From the NCBI GenBank assembly GCA_029212905.1, contig JARGPB010000006.1, forward strand, positions 1 through 64,000: a DNA stretch of 64,000 nt. The letters run 5' to 3'. Shown here piece by piece: positions 1 through 8,776 of this stretch. The first letter of the stretch is position 1; each line of letters begins with the position of its first letter. Position numbers and translations under genes: made by a program. The notes under the pieces were generated by a model. It saw only the letters and a program-made list of their open reading frames with translations, searched no databases and was not told the origin of the DNA. The stretch is from Thalassovita sp. Its GTDB lineage: Bacteria > Pseudomonadota > Alphaproteobacteria > Rhodobacterales > Rhodobacteraceae.

Positions 1-124
1 CGAGCTCACCGATTACCTCCAGACAATCACACACACAACAAAAGCCGCCCAGTAAATTCGGCTTGTCTGTTTCGGCGATGTGCGTAGTCAATAGGGATAC
101 AGTTTCCATTGAGGACGAGGCCGA
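1..124 (+). other. Left-edge segment, possible 3' end of an upstream gene
   Basis: Two plus-strand frames are compatible with the end of a gene that starts outside the window. One closes at a TAA at 53-55. The other stays open to a TGA at 126-128, which would overlap the ATG at 125 as ATGA, the same junction type seen between the next two genes. Too little sequence is present to recognise a product or choose a frame. A purine-rich stretch (GAGGACGAGG) just before 125 can serve as the ribosome binding site of the next gene. Confidence 0.2.
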
Positions 125-1357
125 ATGACCGACATGTTTGCCCCATCCGCACGGGTTCTGGATGTCACGCGGCTGTTGCGACGCGTCGGGGGCGTGCCAA
201 CCGGGATTGACCGGGTCGAGCTGGCATACCTGCGGGCGCTGCTGGCGGACCCAATCCCATTGCTGGGTCTTGCGCGGATGCGATTGGGCTATGCTTTGCT
301 GGATCGCGCGGGGCTATTGGGGCTTGAGTCCAGAGTTTCCGGGTGGATCGAGTGGGGCGCGCCAGATCGGTTGTCACGGGTGATACGGAGGATGCGCCCA
401 GAGCAACGCCGCGCTGAATCCGATCTGCGCCGTCTTGCTGTGGCCCGGTGTTTGCCGCAACGGCTGGGTGCGATGCTGAGGTCTCATGTGCCGTCGGGGG
501 CCTCGTATCTGAATGTTGGGCACTCGAACCTGACCGACCGTGTTCTCTCTGCGATCAAACATCAGGCCAAAGCGCGGATTGCGGTGATGATTCACGACAC
601 GATCCCGCTTGATTTTCCTTCGGTTCAGCGGGCTGAGACACGCCCCAAGTTCCACGCGATGCTGCGTCGCGTTCGGGCGTTGGCCGATTTGGTGATCTGC
701 AACTCAGAGCAAACCAGGCAGGATGTGGTGCGGCATATGCAGGCGGAAGGGCCTGTGCCCAGCTGTGTTGTTGCGCATCTGGGGGTCGAGGTTCCAGAGC
801 CTGCGCCGCTTGATATGCCGCCGGTGTTTCGGATGGACGCGCCGTTCTTTATCGTGTTGGGTACGATCGAGCCGCGCAAGAACCACGCGCTATTGCTGTC
901 AATATGGGAGGATCTGGCCGAGGAGGCTGATTGCCCTCAACTGGTGATTTGCGGTCGACGCGGCTGGGAAAACGAAGCGGTGTTCACCTGGTTGGACCAG
1001 AACCCTTTGGTTGGTGATCACGTGTTCGAATGCCCCGGCCTGAGCGATGGCCAGATCGCCACATTGTTGAAACAGTCCTGCGGCTTGTTATTTCCGTCGC
1101 TGGCCGAAGGCTATGGTCTGCCCCCAATCGAGGCTGCCGCGCTGGGTGTTCCGGTGATTTGTAACGATCTGCCCATTTACCGGGAGGTTCTGGGTGATAT
1201 TCCCGTTTACGTAGGAATCGAGGATCGGTATCTTTGGAAAAATAAGATCAAGGGGTTGATGCACCCCAATCAGGCAGATGAGCAGGCCGCTGCGCCGATG
1301 GGGTTCTCTCCTCCGACGTGGCAGCAACACTTCAACGCGGTATTAAGGCTGACGTGA
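125..1357 (+). CDS. Glycosyltransferase family 4 (GT-B fold)
   Basis: 410 residues. The C-terminal half, from about residue 240 (VLGTIEPRKNHALLL), reads as a GT1/GT4 nucleotide-sugar binding domain. It contains the family E-x7-E signature in EGYGLPPIEAAALG, with Glu328 and Glu336, which in GT4 enzymes contacts the donor. The N-terminal half is the less conserved acceptor domain. No signal peptide or membrane helix is seen, so a cytoplasmic or membrane-peripheral enzyme is expected. It opens a run of four same-strand genes, the next starting 45 bp downstream, that appears dedicated to a surface glycan. The donor and acceptor sugars cannot be told from sequence. Confidence 0.85.
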   Translation: MTDMFAPSARVLDVTRLLRRVGGVPTGIDRVELAYLRALLADPIPLLGLARMRLGYALLDRAGLLGLESRVSGWIEWGAPDRLSRVIRRMRPEQRRAESDLRRLAVARCLPQRLGAMLRSHVPSGASYLNVGHSNLTDRVLSAIKHQAKARIAVMIHDTIPLDFPSVQRAETRPKFHAMLRRVRALADLVICNSEQTRQDVVRHMQAEGPVPSCVVAHLGVEVPEPAPLDMPPVFRMDAPFFIVLGTIEPRKNHALLLSIWEDLAEEADCPQLVICGRRGWENEAVFTWLDQNPLVGDHVFECPGLSDGQIATLLKQSCGLLFPSLAEGYGLPPIEAAALGVPVICNDLPIYREVLGDIPVYVGIEDRYLWKNKIKGLMHPNQADEQAAAPMGFSPPTWQQHFNAVLRLT

Positions 1358-1402
1358 TACCCGCCTGCCCAGAGTAAAACGCATCAAGGGTAGGAGTAGC
1401 GA

Positions 1403-2413
1403 TTGAGCTGGAGCGATACATATCGTCGACGTCTGAGACGGAAACGGCTCTTGATGCGCGCGTTCCGAAAGCGGCGCGAACTGGCTGTTGTGGCTGATCG
1501 CACGGCGAACATCAAAAAAGGCGACATTCTGCTGTTTTCGACCCAGCGGAATGAAAAGATCAGGTTGCCCTATTTCTTGAAATACTATCGTGACTTGGGT
1601 GTGAACCATTTCCTTTTCGTGGACAATGACAGCACGGATGGCGCCGCATCATATCTGGCGGATCAGCCGGATGTGTCGGTCTGGCGCAGCTCGGCCAGCT
1701 ATAAGCGTTCGCGATTCGGCGTGGATTGGCTGAACTGGCTACAATTCAAATATGCCCACGATCATTGGACGCTGGTTGTCGATCCGGACGAATTCCTGGT
1801 CTATCCGTTTTGCGACACCCGCCCGCTGAGGGCGCTGACGGATTGGTTGGATGCGTCCTCGATCAAATCGTTCAGCTCGATGCTTTTGGACATGTACCCC
1901 AAAGGCCGGATCGACGCGCAACCCTATCAGGCAGGACAAGACCCGCTGGAAATCGCGGGCTGGTTCGATTCAGGCAATTACACCTATAAGAAGAACCCAT
2001 TTTATGGGAACCTTTGGATACAGGGCGGGCCACGCACGCGTGTTTTCTTTCCTGAAACGCCAGAAAAGGCCCCGGCGCTGAATAAGATCCCGCTGGTGAA
2101 ATGGGACCGGAAATATGCGTTTGTCAGCTCGACCCATATGCTGTTGCCGCGTGGCTTGAACCAGGTTTACGACGAATGGGGGGGCGAAAAGGCCAGCGGC
2201 GTGCTGCTGCACACGAAATTCCTGGATACGTTCACGGTGAAAGCCGCAGAAGAGCTGTCCCGCAAACAGCATTACGCCGCCAGCGTGGAATACAAAGCCT
2301 ATGCCGAGCAGCTGAAGGATGATCCCGATCTGTGGTGTCGCTGGTCCGAAAGATACATCAACTGGCGCCAGCTGGAAATTCTGGGCCTCATGTCCAAAGG
2401 AAACTGGGCATGA
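1403..2413 (+). CDS. Glycosyltransferase family 2-like protein (Glyco_tranf_2_4 type)
   Basis: 336 residues from a TTG start preceded by GGTAGGAG at suitable spacing. The body begins with a short basic segment, then ILLFSTQRNEKIRLPYFLKYY and FLFVDNDSTDGA, the nucleotide-binding strand and Asp pair of GT-A enzymes. DPDEFLVYP near residue 130 is the likely metal-binding DxD. Proteins of this kind in Rhodobacterales are annotated as family 2 or GT92-like glycosyltransferases. Its stop overlaps the next start (ATGA), implying translational coupling. A paralogue with the same two motifs lies at 48447-49463. Substrate unknown. Confidence 0.8.
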   Translation: MSWSDTYRRRLRRKRLLMRAFRKRRELAVVADRTANIKKGDILLFSTQRNEKIRLPYFLKYYRDLGVNHFLFVDNDSTDGAASYLADQPDVSVWRSSASYKRSRFGVDWLNWLQFKYAHDHWTLVVDPDEFLVYPFCDTRPLRALTDWLDASSIKSFSSMLLDMYPKGRIDAQPYQAGQDPLEIAGWFDSGNYTYKKNPFYGNLWIQGGPRTRVFFPETPEKAPALNKIPLVKWDRKYAFVSSTHMLLPRGLNQVYDEWGGEKASGVLLHTKFLDTFTVKAAEELSRKQHYAASVEYKAYAEQLKDDPDLWCRWSERYINWRQLEILGLMSKGNWA

Positions 2414-4110
2414 GTACAGTCGGGATCATAATGCTGGTGCACACCGCTTTGGGCAGGGCCGAGCAGGTGGCACGACATTGGGCTGGTGGCGGTTGTCCTG
2501 TGGTCATCCATGTGGACCGAAAGGTGGGGCGGCAGACCTATAACGCCTTTGTCAAATCGCTGGCCGATCTGCCGGATGTCCGGTTTTCCCGGCGCCATAC
2601 GTGCGAATGGGGAACCTGGGGCATTGTCGCGGCTTCTCAGGCGGCGGCGGCGCAGATGCTGACGCAATTCCCTGAGGTGCGGCACGTCTATCTGTCTTCT
2701 GGGTCTTGTCTGCCGCTGCGTCCAATCCCCGAGCTGGTCGATTATCTGGACGCTAGGCCACGTACCGATTTTATCGAAAGCGCGACCACGGCGGATGTCC
2801 CCTGGACCGTGGGCGGGTTGGACCATGAACGTTTCACTCTGCGGTTCCCGTTTTCCTGGAAACGCCACCGTTCGCTGTTTGACTCGTATGTGACATTGCA
2901 GCGGAAACTGCGGATGAAACGCCGGATTCCCAGGGGAATCACACCCCATATGGGTAGCCAGTGGTGGTGCCTGACACGGCAAACTCTTTCGGCCATTCTG
3001 GAAGACCCGGATCGCCCCGAATATGATACCTATTTTGAGAAAGTCTGGATTCCGGACGAAAGCTATTTCCAGACGCTTTCGCGGCTCTATTCGACTAAGA
3101 TCGAGAGCCGCTCTTTGACGTTGTCCAAGTTCGATTTTCAGGGCAAGCCGCACATTTTCTATGACGACCATTTGCAGCTGCTGCGCCGTTCGGATTGCTT
3201 TGTGGCGCGCAAAATCTGGTCGCACGCGGATCGTCTGTACGAGGCGTTTTTGTCCGATGCCGAAGGGCGCGGTAAAATGGCTGAACCGCAACCCGGCAAA
3301 ATCGACCGCATTTTCGCCAAGGCCGTGGACCGCCGTACCCGTGGCCGCCCCGGTCTGATTATGCAAAGTCGCAAGCCGAATGCCGGTTGGGAAAACGGGG
3401 TGACGTCGGGCAAATACTCGGTCTTTCAGGGGTTCTCGGATCTGTTTGAGGATTTCGAATCCTGGCTGTCCACAGCGACGGACACCCGCGTGCATGGCCA
3501 TCTATATGCGCCTGAACGTGCCGAGTTTGCTGACAGCCAAGAGGTGATGAATGGGGCGCTTACCGATAGTGCAGAAATCCGCAACTACGACTCTTGCGCC
3601 TTTTTGACAAACTTGATCTGGAATACCCGCGGCGAGCGGCAGTGTTTTCAATACGGTCCGGGTGACAATCAGGGGATCAACTGGTTCATTGCTCAGGATC
3701 CAAATGCGCAGATATCGGTGATCAGTGGGGCCTGGGCCGTGCCTTTGTTCAAGTCGAACAAGAATTTCTCGGAGCTACGCAAAGAGGCCGCGCGCCTGCA
3801 AAAGATCGAGGCCGAATTTCTGGATGTGCTGCGTTCGTCCTATACCAAGGCGCGCATCCGTATCTGGACCATGGCAGAGTTCATCGAGGCACCGATGGAG
3901 CCGCTCCAGACGGTTATTGATGAGATCGGTTCAACACGGATGACCCGCCTGACCGAGGCGCCGCATATGGCGGATATCAAGGGGTTTGGCCAATTCCTGC
4001 AAAACCTGAAAAACCAGGGGATGCATCCCTATCTGATGGGTGATTTTCCTGTATCGCAGGATCCTCTGCCGACGCGCCCGCCTAAACGCAAACCCTATCT
4101 TGTCCGCTGA
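2410..4110 (+). CDS. Core-2/I-branching-type glycosyltransferase (GT14-like) with long C-terminal extension
   Basis: 566 residues when started at the ATG that overlaps the previous stop; an in-frame GTG at 2332 lies inside the previous gene and is unlikely. The first 300 residues match the bacterial Core-2/I-branching beta-1,6-N-acetylglucosaminyltransferase-like family: opening IIMLVHTALGRAEQV, HVYLSSGSCLPLRPIPELVD around residue 93, and the GSQWWCLTR block. The remaining 260 or so residues form a separate C-terminal region, seen by recollection in Rhodobacterales homologues as an uncharacterised domain. The linkage made is unknown; the beta-1,6-GlcNAc activity belongs to eukaryotic relatives and need not apply here. 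Confidence 0.8.
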   Translation: MSTVGIIMLVHTALGRAEQVARHWAGGGCPVVIHVDRKVGRQTYNAFVKSLADLPDVRFSRRHTCEWGTWGIVAASQAAAAQMLTQFPEVRHVYLSSGSCLPLRPIPELVDYLDARPRTDFIESATTADVPWTVGGLDHERFTLRFPFSWKRHRSLFDSYVTLQRKLRMKRRIPRGITPHMGSQWWCLTRQTLSAILEDPDRPEYDTYFEKVWIPDESYFQTLSRLYSTKIESRSLTLSKFDFQGKPHIFYDDHLQLLRRSDCFVARKIWSHADRLYEAFLSDAEGRGKMAEPQPGKIDRIFAKAVDRRTRGRPGLIMQSRKPNAGWENGVTSGKYSVFQGFSDLFEDFESWLSTATDTRVHGHLYAPERAEFADSQEVMNGALTDSAEIRNYDSCAFLTNLIWNTRGERQCFQYGPGDNQGINWFIAQDPNAQISVISGAWAVPLFKSNKNFSELRKEAARLQKIEAEFLDVLRSSYTKARIRIWTMAEFIEAPMEPLQTVIDEIGSTRMTRLTEAPHMADIKGFGQFLQNLKNQGMHPYLMGDFPVSQDPLPTRPPKRKPYLVR

Positions 4111-4116
4111 GGCGAT

Positions 4117-5556
4117 ATGAACAGAAACTTTGATTACTTTGTTGTGTTCGCCGAAATGCGGACGGGTTCGAATTTTCTCGAGTCGAACCTGAATGCCTTT
4201 GGCGGGCTGATCTGCCACGGAGAGGCATTTAACCCGCATTTCATCGGCTACCCGAACAAGGACAATATTCTGGATGTCTCGCAGCAGCAGCGGGAACAAA
4301 ACCCGACCATGCTGTTGCAAACGATCAAGGAGAAGACGCGGGGTTTGGGTGGATTCAGGTACTTCCATGATCACGACCCGCGCGTGCTGGATCAGATGCT
4401 GAACGATCCGCGCTGCGCTAAGGTCGTGCTGACGCGTAATCCGGCCGAAAGCTATGTCAGCTGGAAAATCGCGCAATCCACGGGTCAGTGGAAGCTGACC
4501 AATATGAAGCGTCGCAAGGGCGGGACCGCGCAATTTTCGGATCATGAGTTCGAGGCGCATCTGGCTGCGTTGCAGGCGTTTCAGCTTAAGATCCTGAATG
4601 TCTTGCAGGTGACAGGGCAGACGGCCTTTTATCTGGACTACGAGGATATCCAGAACTTGGACGTCATCAATGGGCTGGGCCAGTGGCTTGGAGACGTGGA
4701 GCCGCTGGAGGGGTTGGACACCAAGCTGAAAAAGCAAAACCCCGAACCCCTGTCCGCCAAGGTCGAGAATTTCGATCAGATGGAGCAGGCGTTGTCGGGT
4801 TTGGACCGGTTCAATCTCACGCGGACCCCGAATTTCGAACCGCGCAGAGGGGCGGCAGTGCCCGGCTATTTGGCAGGCGTGTCTGCGCCGCTTTTGTATA
4901 TGCCCGTGCCTGGCGGTCCCGAGCCCGAGGTGGCAACATGGCTTGCGGCGCTGGATGGCGCCGAGGTTGGCGCGCTGCGCGGCGAATTTTCCCAAAAGAC
5001 CCTGCGCCAGTGGCGTGCCGAACATCCTGGCCACCGCAGTTTTACCGTTCTGCGCCATCCCGTGGCGCGCGTGCATCATGCATTTTGCACGAAAATTCTG
5101 GATGATGGTCCGGGGGCCTTCCCGCGTATCCGCAAAACTCTGTGCCAAGTGTACAAAATGCCCCTGCCAAAGTCCGGTACTCCCGAGGGCTATGATATGG
5201 CTCAGCACCGCGAGGCTTTCATGGTCTTTCTGGATTTTGTGCGCGACAATATTCACGGTCAGACCAGCATTCGGATCGACCCCAATTGGGCCAGCCAATC
5301 CGAAATTCTCAAGGGCTATGCCGGGGTCGGTCAGCCCGATTTTGTTCTGCGCGAGGACGAGTTGAACGATCTGTTGCCCATGATCGCCCGCAAAATCGGA
5401 TACCCGGACGTGCCGCAGGTGAACGTGTCGTCACCCGATCAGCCCTTTGGGTTGGATGCGGTCTATGATCCGGGGATCGAGGCCAAGGTGCGCTCGATTT
5501 ATCAGCGGGACTACTTGAAATTTGGATTTGGACCCTGGCGGGATCAGGCTGCCTGA
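4117..5556 (+). CDS. NodH-like sulfotransferase
   Basis: 479 residues starting 6 bp after the previous stop. The N-terminus FVVFAEMRTGSNFLESNL carries the PAPS 5'-phosphosulfate binding loop (RTGSN, residues 15-19) of sulfotransferases. VVLTRNPAESYVSW around residue 107 fits the 3'-phosphate binding region. Roseobacter homologues are usually called nodulation protein NodH. The second half contains FTVLRHPVARVHHAF around residue 312, itself a sulfotransferase-like RHP block, so the protein may be a two-domain fusion. Its place behind three glycosyltransferases suggests sulfation of the same glycan. Its stop overlaps the convergent ptsN stop by 13 bp. Confidence 0.8.
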   Translation: MNRNFDYFVVFAEMRTGSNFLESNLNAFGGLICHGEAFNPHFIGYPNKDNILDVSQQQREQNPTMLLQTIKEKTRGLGGFRYFHDHDPRVLDQMLNDPRCAKVVLTRNPAESYVSWKIAQSTGQWKLTNMKRRKGGTAQFSDHEFEAHLAALQAFQLKILNVLQVTGQTAFYLDYEDIQNLDVINGLGQWLGDVEPLEGLDTKLKKQNPEPLSAKVENFDQMEQALSGLDRFNLTRTPNFEPRRGAAVPGYLAGVSAPLLYMPVPGGPEPEVATWLAALDGAEVGALRGEFSQKTLRQWRAEHPGHRSFTVLRHPVARVHHAFCTKILDDGPGAFPRIRKTLCQVYKMPLPKSGTPEGYDMAQHREAFMVFLDFVRDNIHGQTSIRIDPNWASQSEILKGYAGVGQPDFVLREDELNDLLPMIARKIGYPDVPQVNVSSPDQPFGLDAVYDPGIEAKVRSIYQRDYLKFGFGPWRDQAA

Positions 5557-6008
5557 ACGGCGTGGTCCTCGGTCAGGATGGTATAGAGCGTGGCGGGATC
5601 GGCGTTCGCGCGCAGTTTAGCGCAGAGCGATGCCTCGCGTAGGGTACGAGACACCAGCGCCAGCGCTTTCAGGTGCTCAACACCAGCGTCTTCGGGTGCG
5701 AAAAGCGCAAACACGATGTCCACTGGCAACCGATCAACCGAATCGAAATCGACGGGTTTCTCGAGCAACAGGAATGCGCCCACTACGGATTTCAGCCCCG
5801 GCATCCGCGCGTGGGGCAGGGCGACGCCGTGGCCCACACCAGTGGGGCCAAGGCTTTCGCGTTCCATCAGCGCCTCGACCGCAGCCGGGGCGCTTAGACC
5901 ATGAGCGGAGAACGCGAGATCCCCCAGGTCCTGTAGAAGACGCTTCTTGCTGGAAGCCGATGAAACAACTTTCACGGCCTCAGGCTTGAGGATATTCGAC
6001 AGTTCCAT
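5544..6008 (-). CDS. ptsN: PTS IIA-like nitrogen regulatory protein PtsN (EIIA-Ntr)
   Basis: 154 residues from MELSNILKP; a start 15 codons upstream is possible, but this one gives the usual family N-terminus. The IIA fold is recognisable throughout. The phospho-acceptor histidine is His66 in GVALPHAR. EIIA-Ntr is the terminal phospho-carrier of the nitrogen PTS and regulates potassium transport and nitrogen or stress responses by protein contacts. It follows hpf, as in many proteobacteria, and is probably cotranscribed with it. Confidence 0.93.
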   Translation of the reverse strand: MELSNILKPEAVKVVSSASSKKRLLQDLGDLAFSAHGLSAPAAVEALMERESLGPTGVGHGVALPHARMPGLKSVVGAFLLLEKPVDFDSVDRLPVDIVFALFAPEDAGVEHLKALALVSRTLREASLCAKLRANADPATLYTILTEDHAVQAA

Positions 6009-6054
6009 GTTGGGTACGTTGCTCCGAAAATCGGGGGGTGTGCCCCCGGTCACC

Positions 6055-6624
6055 TCATTGCTGTGGGTCTATCCAGCCGATGTTACCGTCTTCGCGGCGA
6101 TATACGACGTTTAACCCACTCTTTGTTTCGTTGCGGAACACCAGAACGGGCGCACCTGCCAATTCCATCTGCATGACCGCTTCTCCTACGGACAAAGATG
6201 GGATCTGAGTTTCCATCTCGGCCACGATGATCGGCTGAAGGCTATCTGGCTCCGATTCCACTTCGGCCTCATCTGACGCGAGGATATATGACGAGGCGCC
6301 GAAAAGTTCAACAGGCTCTGCGCGATCGCGGTGATGGTCCTTCAGGCGGCGCTTGTAGCGGCGCAGCTGTTTTTCCATTTTCTCGCGGCAGCTATCAAAC
6401 GCGGCATAGATTTCGTGGGCATGAGCTTTGGCCTGAGCGGTCAGACCGGTGGATAGATGCACCGTGGCTTCGCAAACGAATTCGTTCGCGGATTTAGAGA
6501 AGATGATATTGGCGTCGGTCGGGCGCTCGGCGTACTTTTGTACGGCGGCTCCCAGCTCGTCTTTGACATGGATTTGCAGTGCCTCACCGATATCGATCTG
6601 CTTTCCACTGATTTGGTAGCGCAT
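6055..6624 (-). CDS. hpf: Ribosome hibernation promoting factor, long form
   Basis: 189 residues from MRYQISGKQ, preceded on the minus strand by a strong AAGGAGACAAG site. The first 100 residues are the ribosome-binding S30AE domain ending in a basic helix (KQLRRYKRRLKDHH). After a linker rich in Glu and Ser comes the C-terminal dimerisation domain (VFRNETKSGLNVVYRREDG), which marks the long form that makes 100S ribosome dimers. It is separated from lptB by 248 bp, so it likely has its own promoter there. Confidence 0.93.
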   Translation of the reverse strand: MRYQISGKQIDIGEALQIHVKDELGAAVQKYAERPTDANIIFSKSANEFVCEATVHLSTGLTAQAKAHAHEIYAAFDSCREKMEKQLRRYKRRLKDHHRDRAEPVELFGASSYILASDEAEVESEPDSLQPIIVAEMETQIPSLSVGEAVMQMELAGAPVLVFRNETKSGLNVVYRREDGNIGWIDPQQ

Positions 6625-6872
6625 CTTGTCTCCTTTGCGTGACAAATCGGGATTTATCCTGGACGCAGTTTGCGCCCGATATTTTTATGCCCGAATGCTG
6701 GAATTCGACATTTCGCGGGCTTGCTCGCGTGCTGGCCTTAGCAAGAAGGTCAGAAACATCAGCGGTGCAAGATCCATGAATGTCATACCCCATTTGAGGC
6801 GAGTCGCAGGGTCGGTGTCAATTGACCTTTGGAAAATATTTGCATGGCATTCGCGCAGAACGCGCAATGTCG

Positions 6873-7631
6873 TCACGAGATTCGGAAATTATCGCCCAAA
6901 TAGACCCGGCGGACATTCTCGTTTTCAACAACATCTGCGGGTGTGCCGGACATCAGCACCTTTCCGTCGTGCAGGATATAGGCGCGGTCCACGATTTCCA
7001 GGGTTTCGCGCACGTTGTGGTCGGTTATCAGCACGCCGATGCCACGTTTTTTCAGATCGGCGACCAGATGGCGGATGTCGCCGACGCTGATCGGGTCAAC
7101 CCCGGCAAAGGGTTCGTCCAGCAGCAGGTACTTTGGATTGGCCGCCAGGCAGCGCGCGATTTCTACACGGCGGCGTTCACCGCCGGACAGGGCCAGCGCG
7201 GGGGCGCGGCGCAGGTGCTCAATCGAGAACTCGCTCAGCAGTTCCTCAAGACGTTCGCGACGTTTGTGGCGGTCCTTTTCGGAAATATCCAGAATCGCGG
7301 CGATGTTGTCTTCGACATTCAGGCCGCGAAAAATGGACATTTCCTGAGGCAGATAGCCGATGCCCAGCTTGGCCCGGCGGTACATTGGCAGGTTTGTGAT
7401 GTCGCGCCCGTCTACGGTGACTTGGCCACCTTCGGGGTAGACCAGCCCAGCCACCATATAAAAGGTTGTGGATTTCCCGCAGCCATTTGGACCCAAAAGA
7501 GCAACCACTTCGCCGCGGTTCAGCTCCATGCTGAAATCACGAATCACCACACGCTTTTTATAGCTTTTGCGCAGATGAGAGATTTGCAGGCCCGAGGCGC
7601 CTTCGGTCACGTTCAAATTGGGCTTGGCCAT
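6873..7631 (-). CDS. lptB: LPS export ABC transporter ATP-binding protein LptB
   Basis: 252 residues with every ABC ATPase motif: Walker A GPNGCGKST (47-55), Q-loop in GYLPQEMSIFR, signature LSGGERRRVEIA, Walker B YLLLDEPFAGVD and H-loop ITDH. The GERRRVEIARCL and EPFAGVDPISV wording is typical of LptB. It powers extraction of lipopolysaccharide from the inner membrane with LptFG, which are not in this window. It lies 3 bp downstream of lptA and is surely cotranscribed with lptC-lptA. Confidence 0.95.
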   Translation of the reverse strand: MAKPNLNVTEGASGLQISHLRKSYKKRVVIRDFSMELNRGEVVALLGPNGCGKSTTFYMVAGLVYPEGGQVTVDGRDITNLPMYRRAKLGIGYLPQEMSIFRGLNVEDNIAAILDISEKDRHKRRERLEELLSEFSIEHLRRAPALALSGGERRRVEIARCLAANPKYLLLDEPFAGVDPISVGDIRHLVADLKKRGIGVLITDHNVRETLEIVDRAYILHDGKVLMSGTPADVVENENVRRVYLGDNFRIS

Positions 7632-7634
7632 GGG

Positions 7635-8123
7635 TTATTCCTTGGTCTCAAGCGTTGTGCGGACACGACCACCGATTTGGGCTGTGCCCCCGTCCAAATT
7701 GATCGTGACCCGATCGCCGCTAATGACATTCTGGCCCTGGGTGACTAGCACGCTCCCCGTAAGCAAGACGGTGCCGGCGTCGATGTTATAGTCAGCGTTC
7801 TTGGCTTCGGCTGCGTCTTGGCCGTTGGCCAGGGTCACGCCACCGCTGGCCTGGAGCCGAACGATTTTCTTGCTGTCTTCGGCATAAATCACGTGGACAT
7901 TGGGCGCAGACAGAAGCATCTCGCCCTGTGATATCTGCACATCGCCGGTGAAGGTGGCCGTGCCGTCTTTTTGGTTGACGGACAGCTCGTTCGCCTCGAC
8001 TTGGACCGGCAAATCTGAGGTTTCACGCGAAGTGCCAAAGGCCAAACCCTCGGCCAGGGCGAACCCCTGAGGAGACGCAATCGCCAGGGTCGTAAAAATC
8101 AACAGGTGACGCAACTTTAGCAC
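7635..8123 (-). CDS. lptA: LPS transport periplasmic protein LptA
   Basis: 162 residues with a signal peptide ending near residue 24 (FALAEG). The mature part is an OstA-like beta-jellyroll: VEANELSVNQKDGTATFTGDV and later IVRLQASGGVTLANGQ repeat the strand pattern of LptA bridges. It forms the periplasmic LPS bridge between LptC and LptD. Neighbours lptC (10 bp upstream) and lptB (3 bp downstream) confirm the assignment. Confidence 0.92.
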   Translation of the reverse strand: MLKLRHLLIFTTLAIASPQGFALAEGLAFGTSRETSDLPVQVEANELSVNQKDGTATFTGDVQISQGEMLLSAPNVHVIYAEDSKKIVRLQASGGVTLANGQDAAEAKNADYNIDAGTVLLTGSVLVTQGQNVISGDRVTINLDGGTAQIGGRVRTTLETKE

Positions 8124-8133
8124 GTGAAATATC

Positions 8134-8739
8134 CTAGTTTTGCGGTTGATATACCAGCTTTACCCGGTTTGTGAAAAGTAAATGGACGTCGCCTGTCGTG
8201 GCGTCAGATGTTAATTTCATTCGCCCGGCGTTGATGGACCCGGCGGGGCCAGTGCCTGTTACGGGACCTGTTGTCTCGGCCTTGATCTCGCGCATCGAGG
8301 TCAGCAACTCTTCGGTGCGCAGATCATAGCCGGTCGAGCTGACAACGTTGACCCCCCCCGTCAGCTGGGCGGTGTCCGCTGTCGTATCCAATAGGGCCGC
8401 GTCCGATGCAAAGGTGATTTGCGTGCCGCTGGTCAGGTCAATCCGGGCAGACAGGTGGCTGGCTACGGCCTTGGTGTCGTCCTTGGGATCAGGCTTGGCC
8501 GTTTCGGCGGTAAAGGTGATCAGATCCCCCCCCGTCGTCGCCCCTGAAAAATGCGGCTTGTTTACGGTGCCTTCTTTCATCCGCTCCTGCAGATCCACAC
8601 GGGAATAGGGCAGGGTCGTTGCCGACTCTCGTTCCCGCGAGAGCAAGAACAAGGTCGACAAGATGGCCAGGGCCGCCAGCGGAAAAATGATTTTCAGCCA
8701 GCTTACCAACCTGGAATAGAGGGACTCGCGCCATGACAT
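8134..8739 (-). CDS. lptC: LPS export system protein LptC
   Basis: 201 residues with a single N-terminal membrane anchor (about residues 14-31, LKIIFPLAALAILSTLFLLS) and a periplasmic beta-rich body including DLITFTAETAKPDPKD and GGVNVVSSTGYDLRTEE. LptC links the inner-membrane LptBFG complex to LptA. The sequence is divergent, as usual for LptC, but size, topology and position before lptA and lptB make the call firm. The upstream exonuclease gene ends 37 bp before this start. Confidence 0.9.
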   Translation of the reverse strand: MSWRESLYSRLVSWLKIIFPLAALAILSTLFLLSRERESATTLPYSRVDLQERMKEGTVNKPHFSGATTGGDLITFTAETAKPDPKDDTKAVASHLSARIDLTSGTQITFASDAALLDTTADTAQLTGGVNVVSSTGYDLRTEELLTSMREIKAETTGPVTGTGPAGSINAGRMKLTSDATTGDVHLLFTNRVKLVYQPQN

Positions 8740-8776
8740 GGCTATTGAAACGTCCTTGGCTGCGGCCCGCTGGGGA

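Noticed and set aside
2299..5298. Minus-strand open frames of 400 and 455 residues (2299-3501, 3931-5298)
   Set aside because: Both lie wholly opposite the glycosyltransferase and sulfotransferase genes and show the composition of antisense shadows, with no ribosome sites or motifs.
6851..6868. Possible terminator hairpin after lptB (GCGC arms)
   Set aside because: The stem is short with a bulge and no T tract follows directly on the minus strand.
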